Positions 11,287-23,313 of a stretch of DNA of 64,000 nucleotides are shown piece after piece. The position numbers were made by a program, and so were the translations under genes. A model generated the notes under the pieces. It saw nothing but the letters and a program-made list of their open reading frames with translations. It searched no databases and had not been told where the DNA came from. This stretch comes from Buchnera aphidicola (Astegopteryx bambusae) (GTDB taxonomy: Bacteria > Pseudomonadota > Gammaproteobacteria > Enterobacterales > Enterobacteriaceae), in the NCBI RefSeq assembly GCF_039365365.1, contig NZ_CP134985.1:347373-411372 (forward strand). Direction: 5' to 3'. Each line of letters opens with the position of its first letter. Within the stretch, counting starts at the first letter, position 1.

Positions 11287-11667
11287 TTAATATACATTAC
11301 ACAAAACTTCTCCTCCAATACCTAACTTTCTAGCTTCAAAATCTGTTAAAATACCTCTAGAAGTAGATATTATAGAAATCCCTAAACCGGATATTACTTT
11401 AGATATATTTTTTTTATTTTTATATATTCTTAAACTTGGCTTGCTTATTTTTTCAATTTTTTCTATTACAGGTTTACCATTAAAATATTTTAAAAATATT
11501 TTTATTTTATTTTTTATGGAATACCCTTCTATATATCCTTCTCTTTTTAATACATTCAAAATATTAGACTTAAAATTAGAAAACTTTACTAATACAAACA
11601 CTTTTTTAGAAAGTTGACCATTTCTTATTCTAGTTATCATATCACTAATAGAATCTTGCATACTCAT
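11287..11667 (-). CDS. rpsH: 30S ribosomal protein S8
   Basis: Central-domain 16S-binding protein; in E. coli it represses the spc operon. Begins MSMQDSISDMITRIRNGQ; the C-terminal core GLGISIISTSRGILTDFEAR and GGEVLCNVY is intact. 126 residues (E. coli 130). Spc operon between rpsN and rplF. Confidence 0.96.
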   Translation of the reverse strand: MSMQDSISDMITRIRNGQLSKKVFVLVKFSNFKSNILNVLKREGYIEGYSIKNKIKIFLKYFNGKPVIEKIEKISKPSLRIYKNKKNISKVISGLGISIISTSRGILTDFEARKLGIGGEVLCNVY

Positions 11668-11710
11668 ATTTATAATTTACTCCTCATAATATTAAATAAC
11701 AAATAAAACT

Positions 11711-12016
11711 CTACCAACTAGATTTTTTTAAACCTGGAATTTCACCGTTCATAGCAGCTTCTCTAAATTTTATTCTACTTAATCCAAATTTTCTTAAAAA
11801 TGCATGAGGTCTTCCAGTTATATAACATCTATTTCTAATTCTACATTTACTAGAATCCCTAGGCAATCTTTGTAACTTAAATATAGCTTTCATCTTAACA
11901 TTATCAGAAGTTTTTAAACTAAATATAATTTTTTTTAATTTCTTCCTAACATGGTAAAACTTCTTACTCAAAATTTTTCTTCTCAATTCTCTAGCTTTTA
12001 TAGATTCTTTAGCCAT
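11711..12016 (-). CDS. rpsN: 30S ribosomal protein S14 (zinc-free form)
   Basis: 101 residues, the E. coli length. [22 protein letters not shown] and [16 protein letters not shown] are diagnostic (stretches quoted are partial matches). The two CxxC pairs of zinc-type S14 are absent. Spc operon between rplE and rpsH. Confidence 0.96.
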   Translation of the reverse strand: MAKESIKARELRRKILSKKFYHVRKKLKKIIFSLKTSDNVKMKAIFKLQRLPRDSSKCRIRNRCYITGRPHAFLRKFGLSRIKFREAAMNGEIPGLKKSSW

Positions 12017-12036
12017 ATATCATATATCCTAATAAA

Positions 12037-12576
12037 TTATTTTTTAAATGGAAAATTTAAAGATTTTAATAATTCTAAAGCATGCATATCAGAATTTGTG
12101 TTAGTAGTTATTGAAATATTTAAACCTCTAGTTTTATCTATCTTTTCATAATTTATTTCTGGAAAAATAATTTGTTCTTTAATTCCTATATTATAATTTC
12201 CTCTACCATCAAATGATTTAATACTAAATCCTCTAAAATCTCTTATTCTAGGAACTACTATATATATAAATCTATTTATAAAATCCCACATTCTATTACT
12301 TCTTAAAGTAACTTTACATCCTACAGGATGACCTTGTCTTATTTTAAAACCAGATATAGATTTTTTAGCGTTAGTAACTATTGGTTTTTGACCAGATATC
12401 ATAGTAATATCAGAAATAATACTAACTAAATTTTTTTTACTATTATTGCAACTACCATCTCCAATATTTAAAGTAACTTTTTCAATTCTTGGTACTTGCA
12501 TAACTGAAGAAAAATTAAGTTTTTTAAATAAAAAATTAATCACTTTTCTTTTATAAAAATTTTTTAATTCTAACAC
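12037..12576 (-). CDS. rplE: 50S ribosomal protein L5
   Basis: 5S rRNA-binding protein that touches the P-site tRNA. VPRIEKVTLNIGDG near residue 28, SGFKIRQGHPVGCKVTLR, and RDFRGFSIKSFDGRGNYNIG identify it. 179 residues as in E. coli. Spc operon between rplX and rpsN. Confidence 0.97.
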   Translation of the reverse strand: MLELKNFYKRKVINFLFKKLNFSSVMQVPRIEKVTLNIGDGSCNNSKKNLVSIISDITMISGQKPIVTNAKKSISGFKIRQGHPVGCKVTLRSNRMWDFINRFIYIVVPRIRDFRGFSIKSFDGRGNYNIGIKEQIIFPEINYEKIDKTRGLNISITTNTNSDMHALELLKSLNFPFKK

Positions 12577-12618
12577 AAATAATCTCCATTTTTTATAAAA
12601 TATTATAAAAATCTTTAC

Positions 12619-12933
12619 TTAATCTATATTTTTTTTATTAGACTTAAAAAAGCGTACTTTCTTTCCATTTTCAAATCTAAAACCTACTCTATCAGATTTT
12701 CCCAAAATCTTATTAAAAATTTTTAAATTTGACACTTGAATATAAGATTCTTTTTCTATTATACCCCCTGGTTCATTTTTTTCAGGAACAGACTTTTTAT
12801 GTTTTTTAATAATATTTATACCATTTACAATTACCTTATTTTTAGAAATAAAATTTTTAACAATTCCTCTTTTTCCTTTATATTTTCCAGCTATAACCAT
12901 TACTTCATCATTCTTTTTAATTTTTTTAGACAT
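12619..12933 (-). CDS. rplX: 50S ribosomal protein L24
   Basis: Assembly-starting protein with an N-terminal KOW motif ([17 protein letters not shown]). 104 residues, the E. coli length. Spc operon between rplN and rplE. Confidence 0.96.
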   Translation of the reverse strand: MSKKIKKNDEVMVIAGKYKGKRGIVKNFISKNKVIVNGINIIKKHKKSVPEKNEPGGIIEKESYIQVSNLKIFNKILGKSDRVGFRFENGKKVRFFKSNKKNID

Positions 12934-12948
12934 TTTGTAAGTACACCC

Positions 12949-13320
12949 CTAAAAAACTTCGGAAGCTAAAGACACAATTTTCATAAATTTTTTTGTTCTT
13001 AATTCTCTTGTTACAGGACCAAAAATTCTACTTCCAATTACAGATTCATTAACATTATTTAATAAAACACAAGAATTTTTATCAAACCTAATATATGATC
13101 CATCTAATCTAGAAATACCTTTTTTAGTTCTTACAACCACAGCTTTTAAAACTTCACCTTTCTTAACTTTTCCATTAGACATAGATTCTTTCACGGCTAC
13201 TTTTATAATATCTCCAATATTAGCATATCTTTTTTTTGACCCACCTAATACTTTTATGCAAACAACTGATTTAGCTCCAGAATTATCTGCAACATATAAT
13301 GTTGTTCGTTCTTGAATCAT
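12949..13320 (-). CDS. rplN: 50S ribosomal protein L14
   Basis: First gene of the spc operon. [19 protein letters not shown] and [14 protein letters not shown] are family signatures. 123 residues as in E. coli; L14 forms an intersubunit bridge. It follows rpsQ by 13 bases with no visible terminator, so S10 and spc genes may be read together. Confidence 0.97.
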   Translation of the reverse strand: MIQERTTLYVADNSGAKSVVCIKVLGGSKKRYANIGDIIKVAVKESMSNGKVKKGEVLKAVVVRTKKGISRLDGSYIRFDKNSCVLLNNVNESVIGSRIFGPVTRELRTKKFMKIVSLASEVF

Positions 13321-13333
13321 ATTTAAAAATCCC

Positions 13334-13600
13334 TTATTTTCTTTTAAAATTATTATTAGTTTTTATAACTTTTATTAATTTCCAAGATTTACTCTTAGAT
13401 ATTGGTCTACATTCAGAAATTTCAACCAAATCACCTACTGAACATAAATTTTTTTCATCATGAACTTTCAATCTAGTATTTCTTTTTATAAACTTACCAT
13501 AAATTTTATGTTTTACAAAACGTTCAACCGAAACAACACAAGTTTTGTGCATTTTATTACTTATAACTATACCTTTTAAAAGTTTTACGTTATCTATCAT
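13334..13600 (-). CDS. rpsQ: 30S ribosomal protein S17
   Basis: OB-fold 16S-binding protein: [47 protein letters not shown] (partial match). 88 residues (E. coli 84). Last gene of the S10 operon; its start overlaps rpmC by 11 bases, suggesting coupling. Confidence 0.95.
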   Translation of the reverse strand: MIDNVKLLKGIVISNKMHKTCVVSVERFVKHKIYGKFIKRNTRLKVHDEKNLCSVGDLVEISECRPISKSKSWKLIKVIKTNNNFKRK

Positions 13601-13793
13601 ATTTATTAACCTTATTTAAACCCATCAAAAACTTTAATTTAGAAATTTTTTTTTTACAAACTTTTAGTAAATGTATTTTTTTTAATTTACCAGCAAATAA
13701 TTGTATCTTAAGATTAAAATGTTCTTTTAATAATACAAACAATTTTTTATAAAGTTTTAAACATATTTTTTTATAATTTGTTTTATTTACCAT
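13590..13793 (-). CDS. rpmC: 50S ribosomal protein L29
   Basis: Located near the peptide exit tunnel. The recognisable part is [20 protein letters not shown]; the rest is strongly drifted toward lysine. 67 residues (E. coli 63). Identification rests on this motif plus its exact place between rplP and rpsQ, overlapping both neighbours (7 and 11 bases). Confidence 0.9.
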   Translation of the reverse strand: MVNKTNYKKICLKLYKKLFVLLKEHFNLKIQLFAGKLKKIHLLKVCKKKISKLKFLMGLNKVNKYDR

Positions 13794-14200
13794 ATTATAC
13801 CTTTTTTTATAAATATTGTTTTAACAGATAATTTTGTTGAAGCTAAAAAAAATGCTTTTCTACAAATACTTTCTGAAACTCCATCTACTTCATATAAAAC
13901 TCTTCCAGGTTTTACCAAACAAACCCAATATTCAACATTTCCTTTACCTTTACCCATTCTAACCTCCAAAGGTTTTTTAGTAATAGGTTTATCAGGAAAT
14001 ATTCTTATCCACATTTTACCATCTTTTTTAATTAATCTACTTATTACTTTTCTAGCTGATTCTATTTGTCTAGCAGTAATTCTTCCTCTAGTAACAGATT
14101 TCAAACCAAATTTTCCAAAACAAATATTACTACCTATAGAAACACCTCTATTTTTTCCTTTATGCATTTTTCTAAACTTAGTACGTTTAGGTTGCAACAT
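13787..14200 (-). CDS. rplP: 50S ribosomal protein L16
   Basis: [19 protein letters not shown] start, [20 protein letters not shown] and [20 protein letters not shown] identify L16. 137 residues (E. coli 136). L16 helps build the A-site region of the 50S subunit. S10 operon between rpsC and rpmC. Confidence 0.97.
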   Translation of the reverse strand: MLQPKRTKFRKMHKGKNRGVSIGSNICFGKFGLKSVTRGRITARQIESARKVISRLIKKDGKMWIRIFPDKPITKKPLEVRMGKGKGNVEYWVCLVKPGRVLYEVDGVSESICRKAFFLASTKLSVKTIFIKKGIIW

Positions 14201-14212
14201 AAAAATACTCCT

Positions 14213-14917
14213 TTATACAATTTTTCTTTTTCTATATTGTTTTCTAAATTTTACGATAGGTTTTTCTAACTTTAACATAATATCCATTTTACCTAAAATT
14301 TCTCCTTTAAATATCCAAACTTTTATTCCAATGATTCCATATGTAGTATTAGCTTCTGAAAAACTGTATTCAATATTAGCTCTTAATGTATGTAAAGGAA
14401 CTCTACCTTCTTTATACCATTCTCTTCTTGCTATTTCAGCTCCTCCCAATCTTCCACTAATTTCTATTTTCACACCTTTTGCACCCTGCCTCATAGCATT
14501 TTGAACTGCTCTTTTCATAACTCTTCTAAACATTACTCTTCTTTCTAATTGTATACTTATATTATTTGCAACTAATTTAGCATCTAACTCAGGTTTTTTT
14601 ATTTCAGATATGTTAATTTGAACTTGAGCATCAATTAATTTAGATATTTTTAATCTAATTTTTTCTATATCTTCACCTTTTTTTCCAATTACAATACCAG
14701 GTCTAGAAGTAAATATTGTTATTTTAATACTTTTAGAAGGTCTTTCAATAACAACTTTAGATATAGAAGCTTTTGGTAATTGCTTAAATATAAATTTTCT
14801 AACTTCAAAATCGTTCTTTAAATTTTTGGAAAAATTTTTTTTATTAGCAAACCAAATAGAGTTCCAATGTTTAATTATTCCTAATCTCATTACATTAGGA
14901 TTAACTTTTTGACCCAT
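14213..14917 (-). CDS. rpsC: 30S ribosomal protein S3
   Basis: Head protein at the mRNA entry site. [14 protein letters not shown] start, KH-type RNA-binding motif [15 protein letters not shown] near residue 75, and [20 protein letters not shown]. 234 residues (E. coli 233). S10 operon between rplV and rplP. Confidence 0.97.
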   Translation of the reverse strand: MGQKVNPNVMRLGIIKHWNSIWFANKKNFSKNLKNDFEVRKFIFKQLPKASISKVVIERPSKSIKITIFTSRPGIVIGKKGEDIEKIRLKISKLIDAQVQINISEIKKPELDAKLVANNISIQLERRVMFRRVMKRAVQNAMRQGAKGVKIEISGRLGGAEIARREWYKEGRVPLHTLRANIEYSFSEANTTYGIIGIKVWIFKGEILGKMDIMLKLEKPIVKFRKQYRKRKIV

Positions 14918-14941
14918 TTTATTGTATCTCCAATTTTATAT

Positions 14942-15271
14942 TCAATCAGAAATTATTATTTTTATATGACTAGTTCTCTTTAAAATTCTATCAGCTTTTC
15001 CTTTAGCACGAGGCATCATTCTTTTCATAACAGGGCCTTCGTCAACCATAATATTCAAAATTTTTAATTTATCTACATCTAAATTATAATTATGTTCAGC
15101 ATTTGCAATAGCAGAATTTAAAACTTTAATTATTAAATTAGAAGCTTTTTTTCTATTAAATTCTAATATTTCCATAGCTAAAGAAACTTTTTTTCCTAGT
15201 ATTAATTTAGAAACTAATCTAACCTTTTGTGCTGAAGAATTAGCCTTTTTATATACAGCATACACTTTCAT
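14942..15271 (-). CDS. rplV: 50S ribosomal protein L22
   Basis: Lines the exit tunnel with its long hairpin ([20 protein letters not shown]). 109 residues (E. coli 110). Starts [21 protein letters not shown]10 operon between rpsS and rpsC. Confidence 0.97.
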   Translation of the reverse strand: MKVYAVYKKANSSAQKVRLVSKLILGKKVSLAMEILEFNRKKASNLIIKVLNSAIANAEHNYNLDVDKLKILNIMVDEGPVMKRMMPRAKGKADRILKRTSHIKIIISD

Positions 15272-15294
15272 ATTAAAACCTCATATAAAATTTT

Positions 15295-15591
15295 TTATTT
15301 AGATTCTTCAGAAACATTTTTTTTTATTTTCTTATCTACATTATGACCTCTATAAGTTCTAGTAATAGAAAATTCTCCTAATTTATGACCTACCATCTCT
15401 TCAGTAATAAAAATCGGTATATGTTTTCTTCCATTATGCACAGAAATAGTTAATCCTATCATATTAGGAAATATAGTAGATCTTCTAGACCAAGTTTTTA
15501 TTGGTTTTCTATCTTTCAATTTTAATGATTTTGTTACTTTTTTAAATAAACTTTCATCTATAAATGGACCTTTTCTTAAAGATCTAGGCAT
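15295..15591 (-). CDS. rpsS: 30S ribosomal protein S19
   Basis: Head protein beside S13. [19 protein letters not shown] start, [20 protein letters not shown] and [17 protein letters not shown]. 98 residues (E. coli 92; the extra length is at the C-terminus). S10 operon between rplB and rplV. Confidence 0.97.
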   Translation of the reverse strand: MPRSLRKGPFIDESLFKKVTKSLKLKDRKPIKTWSRRSTIFPNMIGLTISVHNGRKHIPIFITEEMVGHKLGEFSITRTYRGHNVDKKIKKNVSEESK

Positions 15592-15608
15592 TTTAATTTC
15601 ACTCCTAA

Positions 15609-16433
15609 TTATTTTCTACTACGTAAAATAAATTTTTGCGTTCTTTTGTTATTTCTAGTTTTTTTTCCTTTAGTCTTCTTACCCCAAGGAGTAACAGGAT
15701 GTTTTCCGAAATTTTTACCTTCACCACCACCATGTGGATGATCTACAGGATTCATAGCAGTGCCGCGTACGGTTGGTCTTATACCAATCCATCTTTTAGA
15801 TCCAGCCTTTCCAAAACTTTTTAACATATGTTTTATATTACCAACTTCACCTATTGTAGCTCTACAATTAGAATGTATTTTCCTAATTTCTCCAGAAGAT
15901 AATCTAACTAAAACATAATTTTTATCTTTATCTTTAGATACAACCTGAGCATGACTACCTGCAGATCTAGAAATTTGAGCTCCCTTTCCAGGTCTAATTT
16001 CTATATTATGTATATACTCTCCAGAAGGTATATTTTTAATTTTTAAACAATTTCCAATTTTTATTTCTACATTGTCGCCTGAAATTATCACATCCCCTAT
16101 TTTTATATTTTTCGGTTCTAAAATATAACTTCTAGTACCATCTTGATATAAAATTAAAATTATATTAGATGATCTATTAGGATCATATTCAACTCTTTTA
16201 ACAACAGCTTTTATATTATCTTTATTTCTTCTAAAATCTATATATCTATATTTTCTTTTGTGCCCCCCACCAATATGTCTAGTTGTTATTCTTCCTAAAT
16301 TATTCCTTCCTCCAGTTTTAACTATTTTTCTTAATAAAGATTTTATAGGTTTCTTCTTATACAAATTAACATTTTTTATCTTTATCAAATGTCTACGACC
16401 GGAAGACGTTGGTTTTACTTTTTTAACTATCAT
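15609..16433 (-). CDS. rplB: 50S ribosomal protein L2
   Basis: Near the peptidyl-transferase centre. [20 protein letters not shown] and [19 protein letters not shown], with the conserved His, are diagnostic. 274 residues (E. coli 273). S10 operon between rplW and rpsS. Confidence 0.98.
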   Translation of the reverse strand: MIVKKVKPTSSGRRHLIKIKNVNLYKKKPIKSLLRKIVKTGGRNNLGRITTRHIGGGHKRKYRYIDFRRNKDNIKAVVKRVEYDPNRSSNIILILYQDGTRSYILEPKNIKIGDVIISGDNVEIKIGNCLKIKNIPSGEYIHNIEIRPGKGAQISRSAGSHAQVVSKDKDKNYVLVRLSSGEIRKIHSNCRATIGEVGNIKHMLKSFGKAGSKRWIGIRPTVRGTAMNPVDHPHGGGEGKNFGKHPVTPWGKKTKGKKTRNNKRTQKFILRSRK

Positions 16434-16463
16434 AATTATCCTATATTTTTCTAGTAAAAAAAT

Positions 16464-16763
16464 CTAAAAATTTAAGTTGTCACCTTTTTTTAACGTAACA
16501 TATGCCTTTTTCCAATTTTTTTTAAATCCTACTTTATTAACAGAACCTTTCTTACTATTTTTTTTTTTACCTTTTATAATTAAAGTATTAACTTTTATTA
16601 CAGATACATTAAAAATTTTTTCTAACATATTTTTTATTTCTATCTTGTTAGAATCTTTTAAAACTTTTATTATAAAAATATTATTTTTACCAGAAATTGA
16701 AGAAGACTTTTCAGAAATATGCATACCTCGAAAAATTTTTAACATATATTCTTTATTTATCAT
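16464..16763 (-). CDS. rplW: 50S ribosomal protein L23
   Basis: Exit-tunnel rim protein that docks trigger factor and SRP. Keeps HISEKSSSISGKNNIFIIKV and the VIKVNTLIIKGKKKN region; otherwise drifted. 99 residues (E. coli 100). Start overlaps the rplD stop by 11 bases. Confidence 0.94.
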   Translation of the reverse strand: MINKEYMLKIFRGMHISEKSSSISGKNNIFIIKVLKDSNKIEIKNMLEKIFNVSVIKVNTLIIKGKKKNSKKGSVNKVGFKKNWKKAYVTLKKGDNLNF

Positions 16764-17367
16764 TTAAACTTTTCTCTATTTTTTTTAATGTATTTGATGT
16801 TGTTATTATAAAGTCATAAGATAATAAAATTAACGGATTAATAAATCTATCTTCTATTACTAAAACTTTTTTCAAATTTCTAGAAGATAAAAAAATGTTC
16901 TTGTCAAATCTATCTAATATTAACAAAATCTTATTAGAAATAATAAAATTTATTTTTTTAACAAACAATTTAGTTTTCGGATAATCTATAATAAATTTTT
17001 TAAAAACAATCAATTTATTATGTCTTATTAATTCAGAAAAAATACTTTTTATAGATCCTTTATACATTTTTTTATTAATCTTTTTAAAATTATTTTTATA
17101 TTTACATGCAAATGTTACACCTCCAGATCTCCATATAGGACTCCTTATTGATCCTACTCTAGCTCTACCAGTACCTTTTTGTTTCCATGGTTTTCTTCCA
17201 GAACCAGAAACTTCAGATCTAGATTTTTGTGATTTAGTTCCAATTTTACCAACAGAAATATATGATAATAAAACTTGATGTATTAATTTCTTGTTAAAAG
17301 ATTTTCCAAATATAGAATTTGATAAAGTGATAAAATCACTTTTACTATCTTTTAATAATAATTTCAT
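16753..17367 (-). CDS. rplD: 50S ribosomal protein L4
   Basis: Lines the exit tunnel with its extended loop: SRSEVSGSGRKPWKQKGTGR then ARVGSIRSPIWRSGG. 204 residues (E. coli 201). In E. coli L4 also represses the S10 operon; whether the needed leader structure exists here I could not establish. Confidence 0.96.
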   Translation of the reverse strand: MKLLLKDSKSDFITLSNSIFGKSFNKKLIHQVLLSYISVGKIGTKSQKSRSEVSGSGRKPWKQKGTGRARVGSIRSPIWRSGGVTFACKYKNNFKKINKKMYKGSIKSIFSELIRHNKLIVFKKFIIDYPKTKLFVKKINFIISNKILLILDRFDKNIFLSSRNLKKVLVIEDRFINPLILLSYDFIITTSNTLKKIEKSLNDK

Positions 17368-17379
17368 ATAAAAAATTAC

Positions 17380-18015
17380 TTACCTCTTAATTTTTACAGA
17401 AGGTTTAATTATTAAATTTCCATTAGAACATCCAGGAACAGTTCCTTTTACAAATAAAAAGTTATCTTTTTCATCTAAAAAAACTATAGTTAAATTTTGT
17501 ATAGTAACTTTCTTATTTCCTAAATGCCCAGCCATCTTTTTTCCTTTAAATACCCTTCCTGGAGTCTGATTTTGACCTATAGATCCAGGAGCTCTATGTG
17601 ACAAAGAATTTCCATGACTATTATCTTGAGATTTAAAATTCCATCTTTTTATTGTACCAGAAAAACCTTTTCCCTTTGATAAACCAGTTATATCAACTTT
17701 TTTTATATTTTTAAAAAAATTTATTTTTAAAGATTGACCAGAAAAAAAATTATTATTGTTTTTAACTCTAAATTCCCATAAACCTCTTCCTGCAGAAACA
17801 TTATGTTTTATAAAATGCCCTGATTCTGGTTTATTAATTTTATTTATATTTATTTTACCAGTAGTTATCTGTATAGCACAATATTTATCATTTTTTAAAT
17901 TTTTTACTTGAACTATTCTATTTTTAGTAATCTCTATTATGGTAACTGGAATTAAATTACCATTTTTAGAAAAAATCATAGATGATCCTATTTTTCTTCC
18001 TACTAAACCGACCAT
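17380..18015 (-). CDS. rplC: 50S ribosomal protein L3
   Basis: [19 protein letters not shown] start; [20 protein letters not shown] and [20 protein letters not shown] identify L3. 211 residues (E. coli 209). S10 operon between rpsJ and rplD. Confidence 0.97.
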   Translation of the reverse strand: MVGLVGRKIGSSMIFSKNGNLIPVTIIEITKNRIVQVKNLKNDKYCAIQITTGKININKINKPESGHFIKHNVSAGRGLWEFRVKNNNNFFSGQSLKINFFKNIKKVDITGLSKGKGFSGTIKRWNFKSQDNSHGNSLSHRAPGSIGQNQTPGRVFKGKKMAGHLGNKKVTIQNLTIVFLDEKDNFLFVKGTVPGCSNGNLIIKPSVKIKR

Positions 18016-18062
18016 ATAAAATTACCTATAATAAAATTTATTTTAATAAAAAGTTGTTTATA

Positions 18063-18437
<375 letters not shown>

Positions 18438-18532
18438 TTATAAAAAAAAATTTTAAATTACAAATATAATGTAAAATAATAAAAGTAAATTGTATCAAAT
18501 ATAAATTTTAAAAACTAGTATAAACTATAATA

Positions 18533-18568
18533 ATAGAAAAAGAGGTACTAAAATACCTCTTTTTCTAT
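18533..18568 (-). terminator. Intrinsic terminator after tuf
   Basis: Perfect 15-bp inverted repeat (18533-18547 with 18554-18568; core GAGGTA/TACCTC) and a 6-base loop, 13 bases after the tuf stop. On the minus strand the 3' arm ends in a T-rich run followed by TATTATAG. It separates the str operon from the S10 operon. The roughly 160 bases from here to rpsJ should hold the S10 promoter, but I found no convincing -35/-10 pair. Confidence 0.8.
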
Positions 18569-18580
18569 AAGAAAAAAAGA

Positions 18581-19765
18581 TCATTCAATTATTTTAGATA
18601 CTATACCAGCACCAACAGTTTTTCCTCCCTCTCTTATAGCAAATCTTAAACCTTCTGTCATAGCTATTGGGCATATTAAAGTAACTGTTAATTCAACATT
18701 ATCTCCAGGCATAACCATTTCCATAGAATCTGGTAATTCTATCAACCCTGTAACATCAGTAGTTCTAAAATAGAATTGTGGTCTATATCCTTTAAAAAAG
18801 GCAGTATGTCTTCCTCCTTCTTCTTTAGATAAAATATATACCTTAGAACTAAATTTTTTATGAGGTGTTATAGATCCAGGTTTTGCTAAAACTTGACCTC
18901 TTTCTATATCATCTCTTTTAGTTCCTCGTAATAATATACCTACATTTTCCCCTGCTCTTCCCTCATCTAACAATTTTCTAAACATTTCAACACCAGTACA
19001 TATAGTTTTAGAAGTAGATTTTATTCCAACTATTTCTACTTCTTCACCTACTTTTATTACACCTTTTTCTACTCTACCAGTCACAACAGTTCCTCTTCCA
19101 GATATAGAAAAAACATCTTCTATAGGTAATAAAAAAGGTTCATTTATTTCCCTAATAGGATCTGGAATATATTCATCTAATGAATTAGACAATTCAATAA
19201 TTTTATTTTTCCAATGTTTATCTCCATCTATAGCTTTTAAAGCTGAACCTCTTATTATTGGAGTTTTTTCACCAGGAAAATCATATTCTGTTAAAAGATC
19301 TCTAACTTCCATTTCAACTAATTCCAATAATTCATCATCTTCAACCATATCACATTTATTTAAAAAAACTATTATATGAGGAACACCAACTTGTCTAGCT
19401 AATAATATATGTTCTCTGGTTTGAGGCATAGGTCCGTCAGTAGCAGCGACAACTAATATAGCACCATCCATCTGGGCAGCACCTGTAATCATGTTTTTTA
19501 TATAATCAGCATGACCAGGACAATCAACATGCGCATAATGTCTTTTTAAAGTATCATATTCAACATGAGAAGTATTTATAGTAATACCTCTAGACTTTTC
19601 TTCAGGAGCATTATCTATTTGTTCAAATGTTCTAGAATGCCCACCATATTTTTCAGATAATACTGTAGTTATTGCAGAAGTTAATGTTGTCTTACCATGA
19701 TCTACATGACCTATTGTACCAACGTTTATGTGAGGTTTTACACGATCAAATTTTTTTTTAGGCAT
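18581..19765 (-). CDS. tuf: Elongation factor Tu
   Basis: GTPase that brings aminoacyl-tRNA to the ribosome. [12 protein letters not shown]-loop, [18 protein letters not shown] and the SALK box are all intact. 394 residues, E. coli length. Only copy seen in this window and at the tufA position after fusA. Less AT-drifted than its neighbours, as expected for the most expressed protein. Confidence 0.99.
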   Translation of the reverse strand: MPKKKFDRVKPHINVGTIGHVDHGKTTLTSAITTVLSEKYGGHSRTFEQIDNAPEEKSRGITINTSHVEYDTLKRHYAHVDCPGHADYIKNMITGAAQMDGAILVVAATDGPMPQTREHILLARQVGVPHIIVFLNKCDMVEDDELLELVEMEVRDLLTEYDFPGEKTPIIRGSALKAIDGDKHWKNKIIELSNSLDEYIPDPIREINEPFLLPIEDVFSISGRGTVVTGRVEKGVIKVGEEVEIVGIKSTSKTICTGVEMFRKLLDEGRAGENVGILLRGTKRDDIERGQVLAKPGSITPHKKFSSKVYILSKEEGGRHTAFFKGYRPQFYFRTTDVTGLIELPDSMEMVMPGDNVELTVTLICPIAMTEGLRFAIREGGKTVGAGIVSKIIE

Positions 19766-19827
19766 TTTATGTACTCTAATTTTGTTAATATATTAAAATT
19801 TTATAAGTATGAAAATAAGAAATATTT

Positions 19828-21942
19828 TTACTTTTTGCTCTCTAAAATTTCTGAAATTATGTTATTAGGAATTTCAGAATATTTTAAAAATTCCATAGAA
19901 TACATCGCTCTACCTTGAGTTTTTGATCTTAAATCAGTAGCATATCCAAACATCTCTGATAATGGAACATTAGAAATTATTATTCTACTATTAAAATTAT
20001 TATCTAATTTTTCTATTGTACCTCTTCTTCTATTTAAATCTCCTATTACATCACCCATGTATTCTTCTGGAGTATCTATTTCAACTTTCATTATAGGTTC
20101 CAGTAAAACAGGCTTTGCCAATTTAAAAGCATTTTTAAAAGCAATAGAGGCAGCAAATTTAAATGCAATTTCTGAAGAATCAACATCATGATATGAACCA
20201 AAATGTAATCTTACGCCTATATTAACTACTGGATATCCTGCTAATGGACCTGAAACTAATTGTTCTTGTATTCCTTTATCTATAGCTGAAATATATTCAG
20301 AAGGTATTATTCCTCCTTTTATATCATTTATAAACTCATAATTTTTTTCATCGACATTAATAGGAAAAATGTCTATGACTACATGACCATATTGACCTCT
20401 TCCTCCAGATTGTCTTATATATTTTCCTTCTATATCTGTTACCTTATTTGTAATAGCTTCTCTATATGCTACTCTAGGTTTTCCTATATTAGCAGATACA
20501 TTAAATTCTCTTTTCATTCTATCTACAATTATTTCTAAATGTAATTCTCCCATACCAGATATTATAGTTTGATTAGATTCATGATCTATATGAACTTTAA
20601 AAGATGGATCTTCTTTCGCTAATCTAGCTAAAGCTACACCCATTTTTTCTTGATCAGATTTAGTATTTGGCTCTATAGCTATTGAAATTACTGGTTCAGG
20701 AAATTCCATTTTTTCTAAAATTATTCTTTTTTTTGGATCACATAAAGTATCTCCTGTGGTAACATTCTTTAAACCTATTGCTGCAGCTATATCACCAGAT
20801 CTAACTTCATTAATCTCTTCTCTTCTATTGGCATGCATTTGCACTATTCTTCCAAATCTTTCTTTTTGCAATTTAGTAGAATTTAAAACAATATCTCCGG
20901 ACCTAATTATTCCAGAATATACTCTGAAAAACGTTAAACTTCCTACAAACGGATCTGTAGAAATTTTAAATGCTAAAGCAGAAAAATATTTATCATCATT
21001 ACATTTTTTTAATATAAAATCTTTACTATTATAATTTAAATCTGAAATTTTTTGTTTATTTATATAAATATCTTTAGGAGAAGGTAAAAAATCTATTATA
21101 GAATCTAATAAAGGTTGCACACCTTTATTTTTAAATGATGAACCACAATTTATTATTAATATTTCATTTTTCAAAGACCTTTCTCTAAGCCCTAATTTTA
21201 ATTGTTCTTCAGAAAATTCTTTTCCTGATATATATATCTCCATAAAATCATCATTTGATTCAGCTACTACTTCTATTAAATGTTTTCTCCATCTATCGGA
21301 AATGTCAATTAAATCTTCTGGAATTGATGAACTTTTAAAAGTAATTCCTTTATCGTCATCATTCCAAATTATAGCTTTCATTTTTATGATATCAACTATT
21401 CCGACAAAATTATTTTCTGATCCGATAGGAAGTTGAGTGGGGACAACAATTATATTAAATCTTTTTTTAATTTGATTGATAACATTAAAAAAATTTGCAC
21501 CAATTCTATCCATTTTATTTATAAAAGCAATTCTAGGAACACTATACTTATTAGATTGCCTCCAAACAGTTTCAGACTGAGGTTGCACTCCTCCTACAGC
21601 ACAATATATCATTACTACACCATCTAATATTCTCATAGATCTTTCTACTTCTATCGTAAAATCTACATGTCCTGGAGTATCTATAATATTTATTCTATGA
21701 GGTACAAACTGATTATACATACCAGACCAAAAAGTAGTAGTAGCTGCAGATGTAATAGTTATACCTCTTTCTTGCTCTTGTTCCATCCAATCCATTGTAG
21801 CATCTCCATCATGCACTTCCCCTATTTTATGATTAACCCCGGTATAAAATAAAATTCTTTCTGTAGTAGTAGTTTTACCAGCATCAATATGAGCACTAAT
21901 TCCTATATTTCTATAATGTGAAATTTTAGTTTTTCGAGACAT
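19828..21942 (-). CDS. fusA: Elongation factor G
   Basis: Ribosomal translocase. G-domain motifs [27 protein letters not shown] and NKMDRIGA are present, followed by domains II-V with [14 protein letters not shown] and a C-terminal [14 protein letters not shown]. 704 residues, as in E. coli. str operon between rpsG and tuf. Confidence 0.99.
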   Translation of the reverse strand: MSRKTKISHYRNIGISAHIDAGKTTTTERILFYTGVNHKIGEVHDGDATMDWMEQEQERGITITSAATTTFWSGMYNQFVPHRINIIDTPGHVDFTIEVERSMRILDGVVMIYCAVGGVQPQSETVWRQSNKYSVPRIAFINKMDRIGANFFNVINQIKKRFNIIVVPTQLPIGSENNFVGIVDIIKMKAIIWNDDDKGITFKSSSIPEDLIDISDRWRKHLIEVVAESNDDFMEIYISGKEFSEEQLKLGLRERSLKNEILIINCGSSFKNKGVQPLLDSIIDFLPSPKDIYINKQKISDLNYNSKDFILKKCNDDKYFSALAFKISTDPFVGSLTFFRVYSGIIRSGDIVLNSTKLQKERFGRIVQMHANRREEINEVRSGDIAAAIGLKNVTTGDTLCDPKKRIILEKMEFPEPVISIAIEPNTKSDQEKMGVALARLAKEDPSFKVHIDHESNQTIISGMGELHLEIIVDRMKREFNVSANIGKPRVAYREAITNKVTDIEGKYIRQSGGRGQYGHVVIDIFPINVDEKNYEFINDIKGGIIPSEYISAIDKGIQEQLVSGPLAGYPVVNIGVRLHFGSYHDVDSSEIAFKFAASIAFKNAFKLAKPVLLEPIMKVEIDTPEEYMGDVIGDLNRRRGTIEKLDNNFNSRIIISNVPLSEMFGYATDLRSKTQGRAMYSMEFLKYSEIPNNIISEILESKK

Positions 21943-22038
21943 ATTATTTTAATAATCTTCTTATTATACTATTAAAATATAAAAATATATTTTAATCATG
22001 TTGTTTGTGAAATATTTATTATTGTAATAATAAAATTA

Positions 22039-22509
22039 TTACCATCTATAATGAGCAAAAGCCTTATTAGATTCTGCAATTCTATGTACTTCTTCTTTTT
22101 TTTTAATTGCTTCTCCTTTTTTATTTATTGCATCATACAACTCATTAAAAAGACGCAAACACATAGATTTATCTCTTCTCTTTCTAGCTGAAATTATTAT
22201 CCATCTCATAGCTAATGTATTTCTTCTAGACGGCCTTACTTCTACTGGAACTTGATAAGTGGATCCTCCAACTCTTCTAGATTTTACTTCTACTATTGGT
22301 TTAACATTTTTTAAAGCCAACTTAAAAGAGGACAATTCATCTAAATCAGTTTTTTTTGATAAAATATTCAAAGACTTATATACAATATTTTCAGCTATTG
22401 ATTTCTTTCCATCAATCATAATTATATTTATGAACTTAGATAATGTTTTAGAAACAAATTTAGTGTCAGGTAAAACATCTCTATTTCCAACTATTCTTCT
22501 TCTAGACAT
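22039..22509 (-). CDS. rpsG: 30S ribosomal protein S7
   Basis: Starts head assembly of the 30S subunit. [18 protein letters not shown] start, [20 protein letters not shown] and the C-terminal [15 protein letters not shown]. 156 residues. str operon, 42 bases after rpsL. Confidence 0.98.
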   Translation of the reverse strand: MSRRRIVGNRDVLPDTKFVSKTLSKFINIIMIDGKKSIAENIVYKSLNILSKKTDLDELSSFKLALKNVKPIVEVKSRRVGGSTYQVPVEVRPSRRNTLAMRWIIISARKRRDKSMCLRLFNELYDAINKKGEAIKKKEEVHRIAESNKAFAHYRW

Positions 22510-22551
22510 ATAAAAAATCTCATTTTTTTAATTTTGATAATATTGTTTATA

Positions 22552-22926
22552 TTAAGATTTTATTCTTTTTGTTCCATACTTAGATCTACTTTTTTTTCTA
22601 TCTTTTACTCCAGCGCAATCTAAAGAACCTCTAACAACATGATATCTAACACCTGGTAAATCTTTTACCCTTCCTCCTCTAATTAAAATTACTGAATGTT
22701 CTTGTAAATTATGACCCTCTCCACCAATATATGCTGTAACTTCAAAACCATTAGTTAATTTTACTCTACATACTTTTCTTAAAGCCGAATTAGGCTTTTT
22801 TGGAGTAGTTGTATATACTTTTGTGCAAACACCTCTTTTTTGTGGGCATTTTTCTAACGCTGGAACATTACTTTTGGAAAATCTTTTTTTCCTAGATTTT
22901 CTAACCAATTGATTAATAGTTGACAT
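22552..22926 (-). CDS. rpsL: 30S ribosomal protein S12
   Basis: Decoding-centre protein. The [20 protein letters not shown] segment carries the conserved lysine at the streptomycin site, and [17 protein letters not shown] follows. 124 residues, the E. coli length. First gene of the str operon, downstream of tusB as in enteric bacteria. Confidence 0.98.
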   Translation of the reverse strand: MSTINQLVRKSRKKRFSKSNVPALEKCPQKRGVCTKVYTTTPKKPNSALRKVCRVKLTNGFEVTAYIGGEGHNLQEHSVILIRGGRVKDLPGVRYHVVRGSLDCAGVKDRKKSRSKYGTKRIKS

Positions 22927-23014
22927 ATAATATTAACTCCATAATTTTAAAAAACTTTTAAAAACATTTAAATTATATTTTGTAAAATTAAAATATATAA
23001 TTTCTTTAAATATG

Positions 23015-23302
23015 TTACCATCTAATTTGAGTTACATTTTTTACAGTTAAATCTATAAAATCCGAATAATTTATTATTAAAAAATTTTTAGAAACTTTTT
23101 TGACTAATCCTCTCGCTTCTAAATCTTCTTTCAAAACATATAAATTCTTAGAAAGACAAATTATTTTTTTTATAAAAACATTTTTTTCTATAGATATAAT
23201 CACTCCATCTTGTATAGAAATAATATCGTCTTCTTTTTTTATTAATTTGAAAAAACTATTAATATCAATATTAAACGGAGAGCTCATTAACATATGTAAC
23301 AT
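23015..23302 (-). CDS. tusB: Sulfur relay protein TusB
   Basis: Part of the TusBCD complex that passes sulfur from TusA to TusE and MnmA for 2-thiolation of U34 in Glu, Gln and Lys tRNAs. I start it at MLHMLMSSPF (23302), which matches the family start MLHTLxxSP and has AGG six bases upstream. An upstream in-frame ATG at 23320 is less likely. Features: IQDGVIIS, LKEDLEARGL, IDLTVKNVTQIRW end. About 95 residues, the E. coli length. Confidence 0.92.
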   Translation of the reverse strand: MLHMLMSSPFNIDINSFFKLIKKEDDIISIQDGVIISIEKNVFIKKIICLSKNLYVLKEDLEARGLVKKVSKNFLIINYSDFIDLTVKNVTQIRW

Positions 23303-23313
23303 ACATAACCTTT